A stretch of 64,000 nucleotides of DNA from Glycine soja (lineage: Eukaryota > Streptophyta > Magnoliopsida > Fabales > Fabaceae). This document shows positions 53,399 through 63,122 of the stretch, piece by piece. Position 1 is the stretch's first letter; the number at the start of each line of letters is the position of its first letter. Made by a program: the position numbers and the translations under genes. Below the pieces are notes generated by a model that did not search any database, was not told where the DNA came from, and saw only the letters and a list, made by a program, of their open reading frames with translations. The DNA lies in NCBI RefSeq assembly GCF_004193775.1, contig NC_041008.1, positions 15,333,731 to 15,397,730 on the forward strand, in the 5' to 3' direction.

Positions 53399-56300
53399 GT
53401 ATGTTTCGCCTTCTCTGTTTCTGAAAATTTCCATAATCTTCATTGTTTTTTCTTCTCCATTTTCATCGTTGAGCTTCATTGTTGATTGTTTTTTCTTCCA
53501 TTTTGATTTTTCTTCTACAGTTTCATAGTTCTAGGGTTTACAGAAATACCCATTTCAAATATAGATGCAAGTTAATCTTTTAGCACTTCATTGTTGTTAG
53601 TTTCGTATTGCATTGATATTGGAACTTTATTAGTTAGTTTGATTCTATTTATGTTTCAGATAGGTTTTTAGGGTTACAAATTAGGAAAAATTTGGGGCTT
53701 TTATCATTTGGAGCCTTTCATTGTTGTTATTTATGTTTCACTGATATGTTCATTAGAAATATGAATAGTTGCATGCATTGCCTTGAAGAAAAGTGTTGTT
53801 CTCTGTTTCAGTTAAGCTTGTATTACTTGGTTTAATTTTCTTCTTCTACTGAGACAGTGGGTTATATGAAGCTGAATATTAGATTTAAAAGTTATTATGG
53901 AATTGTTAATGCTTGTGATTTTGACTTATAGTTACTGCATATATGTGTTTATGTTATTGTAGAATGGTTGATATTGAAGTTCAAACTCAATCACAAGTGA
54001 TACAAGCTGATAGTGAGGGTGAGGCTGATCCTACTTATTCACCTTCATATTTAAGTGGGGATGACGATATATACTTGGATGATGAGACTCTAGCATCGTT
54101 TATGTCTAAAAAAAAAAAGCAAAGGCAAGTGTGCAACCTCCAAGTGATGAAGGTAATGAGCAGTCAGACAAAGATTCGTGGCACTCAGAGGAGTTGAAGA
54201 GCCCAATTAGTACAGATGATGAGGATGATGAGAAGGCTGTTTTCCCAATTTTTAATCCAAATTCAACCTTTGGTCAAGTTCACCTAGAGTTGGGGATGGA
54301 ATTTGAAAACCTTGACTTGTTTAAGGATGCGCTTAGAGACTACACAATTCACCTAGGAAGGGAATTTGTTTGGAAGAAGAATGATCGTGAAAGGGTTAGA
54401 GCGAAGTGTAAGGAACAAGAGTGTAAGTGGGAGATTTTTTGTTCTTGGAACAAAGGTGAAAAATGTTTCCAAGTCAAAACTTTCAATAGTGAACACTCAT
54501 GCGCTAGAGTTTTCAAAAACAAAACAGCAAAGAAAAAGTGGATCTCTAAGAAGCTTGAGGCAAAGATTAGGCAGCAGCCAACAATCACATATATACAAGA
54601 CTTTGATTACTTAAAGGAGGAATTTGGAGTGCAAATTAACGACACCAAGCTATTTAGGTCATTAAAAGAAGCAAGACAGTTGGTGGAAGGTGATGTTAAC
54701 CAACAATACGCAAAGATTTGGGACTATGCTCATGAGTTACTTAGGAGTAACCCGGGGTCAACAACTAAGATTGATTGTATTCCTATTCCCAATGCTCCAC
54801 CTCAGTTTCAACGTTTCTATGTATGTCTAGAAGCTTGTAAGTTAGGTTTCAAGGCTGGGTGTAGACCATTCATTGGTCTAGATGGTTGTTTTTTAAAGGG
54901 TTATTATGGGGGACAACTACTAGCTGCAGTTGGACAAGATGCAAACAACCATAACTACTGTATTGCTTATGCAATTGTGGATGCTGAGAATAAAGACAAC
55001 TGGAGATGATTTCTCACACTACTGAGGCAAGATTTGGGAGATTGTAGGCAGCATGGGTGGAATTTTATGAGTGACATGCAGAAGGTACGTGTTTTAGTTT
55101 ATTGTACTATTATGATTTTTTATATGTTCTTTGAAGGACCAAACTGACAGTAAGTGAAATCTTTCAGGGACTAATTGTTGTTGTTCATGAAGTATTCCCA
55201 AATGCACCTCATAGGTACTGTGCTATGCATTTGTGGAGGAATTTCATTAAGCAATACAAAGACTTGGAATTGAGGGGTGTAGTGTGGAAATGTGCAAGGG
55301 CAACCACACCTGCTCAATTCAATGCTGTGATGGAGAGGTTAAAGGTGAAAAATGAGAAGGCTTGGCGTTATTTAGGTAAGTGGCCTAAGGAGGCTTGGAC
55401 CAAAGCATATTTTAGCACTGAGTGCAAGACCGATAACATTACCAACAATGTGTGTGAAGGATTTAATGCAAGCATCTTGAAGTATAGGGTGAAGCCCATT
55501 TTGTCATTGGCGGAGGAGATTATATGTTACATCATGAGGACAATGTCTAGTAACAAATTGAAGTTATTGAATAGACAAGGTCCACTATGCCCAATCCAAC
55601 ACTCTAGGTTGGACAAGTTGAAGATTGAAAGTAACAAATGGACACCACACTAAACGGGAGATGGGAAATATGAAGTACATTGCAACTGGAGGTCGCATGT
55701 AAAGGTTGACGTGGAGGCACAAACATGCACCTGTAGATTCTGGGAGCTTACATGTTAATATTATGCTAATATTCTTACTTTGGATGAATTAGGAATATTA
55801 TATCACTTGTGTCTACTATCTTGGAATTATTCTATATACAATAATTATTTTTTGCCTACTGTCTTAGGAATATTATATCACTATATACAATAATTATATC
55901 ACAATAATTTTATATACATAAACAATAATTATTTTGAAGCTCCAAATACTTAGTTTTCATAATCTCAATTATTTTGCTCCAAATAATTATTTTGCCTACT
56001 GGAGAACAACAAAAACAATGCATTGAGTGTTAAGTCTGCACAACTACCCTTAATGGTAGCCTTTCATTTTGTATACAGGAACTTGCCTACCCTTAATGCA
56101 TTGCTTATTTTTACCTGTTCAGAGAATAGAACTTGTTTAATATTCTGTTTTTGACACATAAAAGATTCTGCCCTTCCCTTGTTTTTGACATTAGGTATGC
56201 CATGTGAACATGCCATTGCATGCATTGCACATCAGGTAAGAAAACCTGAGGATTTTTGTCATGGGTAGCTGACAATGGGATCATACAATGCCACATATGA

Positions 56301-56690
56301 GCATTTCATCAAACCAACACAAGGTGAGGAATATTGGGAACCAACTTCATATGATAGACCAACACCTGCACCAATTAAGAGGCGCCCAGGGAGACCTAAG
56401 AAACAGAGAAGGAAGGACACTACTGAGAACCCTTCACAAACTACAAAGTTAAAGAGATCATACCCAATCATAACTTGCTAGAGATGTGGTCATCAAGGTC
56501 ACAACACAAATGGATGTTGCTATCCAGGTGTTTCACGCAGACCACCCAATTGGATTCCACCACCACCCGATGAGGATGTTACACCACTTATGGTTTCGTG
56601 TCCCATGCCAAGTAGTCAGCTTGTGATGATGACATTCATGCCAACTCCTAGACTTCCCCCAAGCAGACATGGTCAGAATCAAGGTTGAAG
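53399..56690 (+). pseudogene. MULE (MuDR-type) transposase, disabled
   Basis: A 5' UTR intron (about 53399-53962) precedes the ATG at 53964. The N-terminus is acidic. An 11-A tract (54108-54118) causes a frameshift, after which the frame reads on to the MuDR DNA-binding region (FENLDLFKDALRDYTIHLGR and KWEIFCSWNKGEKCFQVKTF) and the catalytic core. The first Asp lies in FIGLDGCFLKGYYGG and the second in MSDMQK. A TGA at 55007-55009 replaces the Trp codon of the NWRWF block. An 83-bp intron (55085-55167) follows, then 55168-55653 to a stop. The SWIM finger (CTCRFWELT, then MPCEHAIACIAH) is split by about 430 bp that may be an intron. Further stops (56266-56268 and before RCGHQGHNTNGC) break the terminal CCHC-like finger. 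It cannot make a full transposase. Confidence 0.88.
55125..55175 (+). repeat. TIR-like fragment supplying a splice acceptor in the transposase intron
   Basis: AGGACCAAACTGACAGTAAG and CTTTCAGGGACTAA within the 83-bp intron resemble the right TIR words GGACCAAATTGACAGCGAG and CTTTCAGGAACC. The CAG of CTTTCAG is the apparent 3' splice site. Confidence 0.55.
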
Positions 56691-56935
56691 AAATTTGAAG
56701 ACTAGTTATGAAGTTGTAATAGAGTAATTAGGATATGTTTTGAACCACTTATGCAATTATGCATATCTTTTGAAGACTAGTTATGAAGTTGTAATAGAGT
56801 AATTATGATATGTTTTGAACCACTTATGCAATTATGCATATCTTTTGAACAAATTATGAAGTTGTAATAGAGTAATTAGGATATGTTTTGAACCACTTAT
56901 GCAATTATCCATATGTTTTGAACAATTTATGTATT
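56691..56935 (+). repeat. ~75-bp tandem repeat, about three copies, inside the MULE
   Basis: The unit contains TTATGAAGTTGTAATAGAG, ATATGTTTTGAACCACTTATG and CAATTATGCATATC. The word TTATGAAG recurs at 56705, 56780 and 56854, giving a 74-75 bp period. Copies differ at a few positions. It lies just after the transposase stop. Confidence 0.88.
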
Positions 56936-57049
56936 GAAATATTCTGGTTAAATTTCTGGTAAAATTTTGGTTAAACTGCAGGGACTATATTTCCTGGTTA
57001 AGTTTCTGGTGAGGTTGGTAAAATTCTGGTTAAATTGCAGGAACTATTT

Positions 57050-57160
57050 TGATTTCACGTGTAACTTTCAGGGACTAAGTTGACAGTAAGTGACAACTTA
57101 CAGGGACTAAAACAATATAAACGTATATCTTTCAGGGACTAAAATGACAGTTACACATTG
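57050..57160 (+). repeat. Cluster of TIR-like words in the MULE interior
   Basis: TAACTTTCAGGGACTAAG, TTACAGGGACTAAAAC and CTTTCAGGGACTAAAATGAC occur in a row with TTGACAGTAAGTGACA. All echo the terminal repeat words CTTTCAGG.ACC and TTGACAG. They may be remains of a nested related MULE end or amplified transposase-binding sites. Confidence 0.6.
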
Positions 57161-57386
57161 ATTTTCTGGAACCAATTATACAGTTATGCAGCATTGTTTT
57201 TTGACAGATTATGCCCTTATGCAGAACTGAATCTTATGCAATTTTGCAACAAAATGAACATACTAAGACAACAAAATAACATTCCTTAGATTAGCATTAC
57301 ATCAAATTGATTAAAAGCATTCAAGTAGATAACAACATGAACACACTAAGACTCAAATTACATCATTACACTTAATATATATATTC

Positions 57387-57885
57387 CTAGTACTTGTGAA
57401 TACATACAAACACCACCATTGACAACAATTGGATTAAGAATATTCCATAGACAATTGTTCTAAACATCTTCATTTCAATCCCCATACAATCAAGCTTTGA
57501 GTTAACTTGAGCCTTCCACATTGTCTTATCTTCCTCTCTTCCAAATTGTCTTCTTTGTTCCATGGAAAATGTCCCAAGTGAATCATCAACTCCAAGTGCT
57601 TCAATCAATTGATTAACCCAAATAAAGTACCCACAATATCCAACTTCATCCTGAAAAGCCCCAAATAGAAACCCTAAATCAAAACCCCCAATGTGAAATC
57701 AAAACCCTAAATCAATAAATGTGAAATAGACATACCTTATTAATTGAACAAGTGAAAAACGCCCTTTCTCTGTTAATATTTGTTCCAGCAACACGCCTAA
57801 CAGCCCTTCTACCACAACCACAAAAAAGAACAACTTGTGATGAAACTCTTGTTCGAGATGATGATGCATTGCTCCTCTGCGACAT
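57387..57885 (-). CDS. Intact GRF-type zinc finger, C-terminal membrane protein carried by the MULE
   Basis: Two exons on the minus strand (57885-57736 and 57650-57387) give 137 residues without a break. The Ser/Arg-rich start is followed by a GRF finger: FCGCG (Cys22, Cys24), NINRERAFFTC (Cys46) and YCGYFIWV (Cys56). The finger spans the intron. GRF fingers bind single-stranded nucleic acid in APE2, TOP3A and NEIL3. Next comes a charged region (EQRRQFGREEDKTMW), probably helical, and a C-terminal hydrophobic span (TIVYGIFLIQLLSMVVFVCI), so it may be tail-anchored. It reads inward from the right TIR, convergent to the transposase, the position occupied by mudrB in maize MuDR. It shares no evident motif with MURB. 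It could be a captured host gene of a plant family with this layout. Function unknown. Confidence 0.75.
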
Positions 57886-58107
57886 TGTTGATAGTAAGAG
57901 AGAACGAAATGGTGCGATTTTTGAGGTCTATTGAGATGATTAGAAGTGCAAATATGGAGGAGGAGGAGAAGAGGGCATAAGTTCTATTTAAGGGTTATGT
58001 TAAGGAAGAAGAAGAATAGGAGGAGGATATATGAGGGTTTTTTACTTTCGTTTTGGTCCCTCATTTCATTAAAATAAACGAAATTAGAAATTAAAAATCC
58101 ATATAAT

Positions 58108-58291
58108 CATGTCTGTGTGGCACTTAACGAGCCACATCAGCGATAACTGACGGCGTTAACTACTCCATTCACGGCAGAGACTAACGTGACTAATAGATTA
58201 CACTTTCAAGGACTATTTTGCAATTTATCTCGATTCAGGGACCAAATTGACAGCGAGTTACACTTTCAGGAACCAAAACGACTATTTACCC
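58108..58291 (-). repeat. MULE right terminal inverted repeat
   Basis: Inverted copy of the left TIR (184 bp), ending at TATTTACCC before the TATATTTTT duplication. It lies about 220 bp upstream of the GRF gene start and 277 bp upstream of the LpxA start on the opposite side. Confidence 0.92.
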
Positions 58292-58437
58292 TATATTTTT
58301 TTTCTTCTATTTTGAAAGATGAGTTAAAATAATTTTAAAGTTCATTTAAGAATCATTTTAACCCTTTGTATCAAAATAGATTTTGTATTCAAATTTAAGT
58401 TTGAAAATTTTAAGAAATATTGTTAGAATAATTTTAA

Positions 58438-58438
<1 letters not shown>

Positions 58439-58468
<30 letters not shown>
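58439..58468. repeat. (AAT)n microsatellite in the LpxA promoter
   Basis: Ten AAT trinucleotides about 100 bp upstream of the predicted LpxA start. Confidence 0.9.
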
Positions 58469-58567
58469 GCTTAATGTTCAGTATAATTTTTAAGATATTT
58501 AATTTAAAAAAACAATAAAGTTTTCCATATATTTTCTCAAATAAATATAGAATTTGGGCTATGTCTG

Positions 58568-61500
58568 ATGGTGAAAAGCAAAGCAAAAATGTGGTGTCTC
58601 AGGAAAGTAGGAACTCGCAGCCACTTCTCCCTTTCTTCTGCGCTCCATCAGTCTCAGCCACGCTCCTTCTCTTGTATATTCAAATATCTCGCTACTTGTA
58701 TCAAATGCTAAAAATCTCTCTCTTAATCTTTTATTTGTTTATATATTTTTGGGTTTATGCTTTGACTGTGATGGCAGATGTTGCAGACGGGGAGAGGTTT
58801 GACAGTTGCATCCACCCCACTGCCGTTGTTCATCCCAATGCCGTCATTGGCCAGGTAAGGTTTACTCTTTCTCTTGCTTGAACCAAAGTTTGATCCTTTT
58901 GCTCTTAATTGTTATTCCTTTCGAATTGGGTATCTCGGTTAGTTTTTATGTGAGAAAGTGAAAACATAGGTATCCATGTTGTGCCCTATTATTTGTTAGC
59001 CCCCGACTTTGTCCCTCCTTGTGGTAATGGTCCTATGCCTAAGTTTAGAGGTTCATTGACCAGTAATATTTGCGTTGACCAATGGTCTGCATATATATTT
59101 GTCAATTTCTTGCAATTTCAAGGATTGCAACAATCATGAGCACAATTTAAAACTTTGGTGTTGACCAAAAGAAAGTAAAGTAGCTTCTGTTTTGAAGCAT
59201 GTAGAGCTTGGTGTCTGTTCTCTACACTTAATGTGTATTTCTAGTATGTATTACTCTAAGATGCAGTCTTCAGCTAAATATCAATTCAAATTGTCAAGTG
59301 GAGCTAATAATGTTCTACATTCATCAACCATATTTTCACTACTTAATGTCTCCTGCTTTTATGATTAGGGTGTTTCGATTGGTCCTTTTTGTTCTGTTAG
59401 CTCCTCTGCAAAGCTGGGGAATGGTTGTCAACTACATCCTGGAAGCCATGTTTTTGGAAGTACAGAGTTAGGGGACAATTGCATGTTGATGACGTGAGTT
59501 CTGAGTTCAGACTTAAGATCACTGTTTTCTCATAAGGTTCTGCTCTGCTGAATTGTATTTGTTTTGAAAAGTGGTGCTGTTGTTGGTGATGATTATCCTG
59601 GATGTACTGTCATTGGAAGCAATAACACGATAGGATATCATGCTGTGATTGGTGTCAAATGTCAAGACATGAAATACAAGGTATGCTTCACATTAACTGG
59701 TTGAGGTTTTTAATATTTTTAATATCATGGTTTTTGCATTGGCATTGCTAACTCTGTTGTCAACGTCAGTGTCATTAAATGGCAGCGTTATGGCCGCCAT
59801 GACGGAATGATGTGGCGGTTTTTTTGCTAGTTGCCGTAGGCAATTTGTGAAGGGAGGCTCGCTATGGTCCACGTACACAGTTGTTCCATAGACTGATTAA
59901 TGAATTAGGAATCATGCTGTCATTGTTTATTGTATTATAGGTATAAGTATTAACATTTCCTTTAGTCAGGAAGAAAAAATATTGGGGCAAAGAGAGGGTG
60001 TGTGTGTGTGTTAAAGTTAATTGATCAATCAACTTGACTATATTTTAAATATGTATTGCAGAAATATTGACAGTTAAGTAGGTTCTTTTCTTCCCTTAAT
60101 TGACAGAGTGCATGTTAAGGAACTAATCATAGTAAAAGCTTAATGTTAAAAAAATATAATCTTTTAATTGTGCTAATCATGTAGCCAGAGGATGAATGTT
60201 ACCTGGAAGTTGGACACAATAATGATATTAGGGAACATACTTCAATCCACCGATCTTCAAAATCAACCGATAGGACGGTAAGAAGTTGGCTTCAGTAACT
60301 TTTTTACAGAAAAAAAAACCTCAGAATTTTTAGACTCAAAAACATATATACCTTTTCATATTCTCACCATGATCATATGATCAGGTTATTGGTAATGCCA
60401 ATTTTATAATGGGATCTTGTCATATTGCCCATGATTGCAAGATTGGTAACAACAATATTTTTGCGAACAATACTCTCCTAGCTGGGCATGTCGAAGTGGA
60501 AGTAAGTTCTAAAAAATTAAAGTCACTTTTCTTTTATGATAAATTCGGTTTTATTAATTTCTTATGTTTTAAGCATAGAATTAGAAAATTAATTAAAACT
60601 CTTCATATGTAGGACTACGTTCACACTGCAGGTGCGACTGTTGTTCATCAATTCTGTCATCTTGGCTCTTTCTCTTTTCTTGGTGGTGGTTCTGTGGTAG
60701 GTTTATCTTTTTATCTTCATGGTCTTGAATCAATCTGTTTGATAACAAGGGAAATGATTGTTATGCAATTGTGGAAACATGCAACTGTCAAAATCATAGG
60801 CAGTCAGCACTCAGCAGAAGTTTTCTAGTAGGTCGTACTAAACTTATAATGGATGTGAATGGTGAGGAGTATGTGAAGAATATGCAACCTATAAAAATCT
60901 GTCCAACACAATTAAGATCACTTCATATCCTTTAGATTTGGGCAAATTTGATAGGGACTTAAATTTCTGAGCGGGACCAACAGTATCAATTACTGTAAAT
61001 AACAGTACTTATGTAATAGTGGATCTGTTCTCAACTTTGGCATCAGTAATCAATGTAAATTTATTTTTCATGAGATGATTTCAACAAAAAGTTTATTTAA
61101 AAATGGATTCTAGCACATAAGGGCTGCTATCTTTGGAATGTATTACATCAAATTGCCCTTATTGAAGAACTTGTTAAAACAAATACTTTTACAATGCCAA
61201 ATTGATTTACATCTACTCAGGTGCGCAACTACATTGTCATGTTCTTACATAAATGAAGGTTTCACAAGATGTCCCAAAGTACATGATGGTAGCCGGAGAA
61301 AGAGCTGAGCTTCGTGGTCTAAATGTAGTGGGCCTTACTCGATGTGGATTCAGCATTGCAGAGGTTTATGCTCACAATTTTCAAATTTAGTTGTCCTCAA
61401 TTATATTTCATCACAACTAAACAATTTGCTCGGGTAATGTTTCAGATCAAGAGCATGAGAACTGCTTATCGAAAGATATTCATGTGTGTTGATGCAAATG

Positions 61501-61749
61501 CTGGGTCTTTAGAAGAAAGGCTTGCAGAAGTGGTATTGTTTGTGTTCGTCTATTTCTTTGAGGTAGTTGGTGATTTATCTAGTGTCTTCCTTGGGGTGGA
61601 TCTAATCTTATGGGAAACTTATTCTGCAGGAGCAGCATGAGGAATTGGTTCATGTTCCTGCTGTGCGTGCTATGTTGCAGTCTATTCGCAACTCATTTGC
61701 TGAAAATCGTCGTGGAATATGCAGGTTTAGACAATGGAATGCCTCTTGA
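58568..61749 (+). CDS. LPXA: LpxA: UDP-N-acetylglucosamine O-acyltransferase, mitochondrial
   Basis: First enzyme of the lipid A-type pathway, transferring an acyl chain from ACP to UDP-GlcNAc; plant homologues are mitochondrial. Ten exons: 58568-58673, 58778-58854, 59369-59493, 59572-59680, 60185-60277, 60385-60501, 60613-60696, 61259-61363, 61446-61532 and 61630-61749. They give 340 residues. The left-handed beta-helix hexapeptides are clear ([38 protein letters not shown]) with the catalytic His about 186. The LpxA-specific [12 protein letters not shown] and [12 protein letters not shown] blocks and a helical C-terminus follow. Exon 1 is a prediction. It starts at the ATG at 58568 (or 58589) and encodes a basic, Ser-rich presequence ([17 protein letters not shown]). 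It joins in phase to the acceptor at 58777, or alternatively 58786. Exons 2-10 are firm. Confidence 0.9.
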
Positions 61750-63041
61750 AGCATGCTGAGGTTATGAGGTCAGTTAATATATATTTTCTGTGCTTGCCAT
61801 GCTTACTAGATGCTAAAAGATGTATGTTTTTAACATCAATTTACAATTAAGAAACAGAAGTAAACCAGTACTTAATTTTAGTAAAATAATTATAAAAATT
61901 TGTAATTTTGCAGATGTCATGCAGTTCTTTTCTCTCCATCATGAAGCCTATGGGAGACCATTTAAAGTGTAGTTGGTTTACGATGGAGCAGTTCTTTTCC
62001 TTGTTATAATCTGTGTAAGAAGAGTTTGTTGTATTATTAAGCGATCGTAGGAAGCGAGAAATGGTCGTGAATCTCAAATTTTGTATAGGTACAGATTTGT
62101 ATGCTGAACTCAGGAGTCAGGAATCTCTACCCTCTACTCATTCTCCACATAATAGACTAATCTTGCGTAAATTGTCACTTTTCTCTCCATCAAGTTAATA
62201 TTTAGCCTGAAAAGCATAAAATTTCACAGTAGATGATTTCTCGGTAACTAATTTCTTGCATAGAGCTAAAACTGCAACAGAAAAAAGAAATAGAATTGCA
62301 AAGCAAGCTAAAATATCAACAATGGATTGTACCCACAAACTGAATGCAGGACTGACAACATTCTATACATCATTCCCACAACAAAAAAATCAAATTATGT
62401 ATTTATCTATTTTATCGAGCAGTGGGAAATGTTCCATAACTGCAGGCTGATGGATGAAATCTCACACATCAAGTCTCAGTAGCATTTGAAAAGTACATCG
62501 ATACTACATTAAATATGTGCTCTGATACTAACAGGTACACACCAGCAGCAAGAAAAAGGTATATCCTCAGATGGTGCATCTTTTGCGCCCTAAATGAGTT
62601 ATGCATCAACCACCTGAAAACCTGAAATGGACAAAAAACTAATGAACCCTTTCCAACATAACAAAATGATGCACTTGACACCTTCACATGCAACCGAAAT
62701 CAGGATGGAACCTGTCATAGATTTACAACAACAACAACAACAACGCCTTATCCCACTAGGTGGGGTCGGCTACATGGATCAACTTCCGCCATAATGTTCT
62801 ATCAAGTGTCATAGATTTACTCATCATTTTTTCAAAACATGGATAGAACTGAGACAATTGGTAATCATAGCATGTGCAATGAAGGATCTTGCATGAAAAA
62901 CAGAATATTGTAGGATGTTTCTAAGGAAATCGGAGCATGAAGGTCTCACTGAATCTGCACCCACCCTTAATGAACTTGGGCTGATGTTCAACAATCTATA
63001 AACATTTATTACAATGACAATGAAATTATGCTGTATCATAC
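61750..63041. other. Convergent 3' region between LpxA and a minus-strand gene
   Basis: Holds the LpxA 3' leader (to about 62160) and what looks like the 3' leader of a minus-strand gene, with the small LINE tail at 62727-62806. No coding exon recognised in between. Confidence 0.4.
62713..62820 (-). mobile_element. 5'-truncated RTE-type LINE tail with 14-bp target duplication
   Basis: The insert 62727-62806 (80 bp) is flanked by the perfect 14-bp repeat TGTCATAGATTTAC (62713-62726 and 62807-62820). On the minus strand it contains ATGTAGCCGACCCCACCTAG and TGGGATAAGGC and ends in six TTG repeats. This sequence and a (TTG)n tail are characteristic of the 3' end of plant RTE LINEs. Severe 5' truncation and a duplication over 10 bp are what target-primed reverse transcription leaves. 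Confidence 0.8.
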
Positions 63042-63122
63042 CTAACGCAACTTTTTTACACGTTTGGAGGGTCGTGCTGTCTCCTTTTTTGATTCCTCTG
63101 GAGTTTTTAAGTCAATAAATGG
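63042..63122 (-). CDS. Probable last coding exon of an unidentified minus-strand gene (partial)
   Basis: Read on the minus strand, a good acceptor (AAATGTTTCAG) is followed by an open 26-codon stretch, PFIDLKTPEESKKETARPSK, then RVKKLR and TAG. The Lys/Arg-rich end would fit a nuclear protein, but no family is recognised. A donor-like GTATG directly follows the stop, and a 3' leader with exon-like composition continues to about 62470. Upstream exons were not found between 63123 and 64000, so they lie in a long intron's distance beyond the window, or this call is wrong. Confidence 0.35.
   Translation of the reverse strand, partial: PFIDLKTPEESKKETARPSKRVKKLR

Larger units (their letters stand above)
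52876..58300. mobile_element. Mutator-like element (MULE) with long TIRs, 9-bp TSD and two convergent genes
   Basis: The element is 52885-58291 (5407 bp). It is bounded by the perfect 9-bp direct repeat TATATTTTT (52876-52884 and 58292-58300), the duplication size typical of the Mutator superfamily. Its ends are inverted repeats of about 184 bp beginning GGGTAAATAGTC. Inside are a broken MULE transposase on the plus strand and an intact GRF-finger gene on the minus strand, each reading inward from its own terminal repeat. Tandem 75-bp repeats and TIR-like internal copies separate them. The TIRs differ at about 15 positions by eye, so the insertion is not very recent. Confidence 0.93.

Noticed and set aside
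55800..56190. AT-rich stretch in the MULE considered as a separate inserted element within the SWIM finger
   Set aside because: A GT start and a TTAG end in phase make an intron the simpler reading; no target duplication was seen.
58561..58777. Using the long open frame from 58561 as the LpxA N-terminus
   Set aside because: It would add a membrane-like segment not expected for LpxA; the alternative frame with an intron gives a normal mitochondrial presequence.
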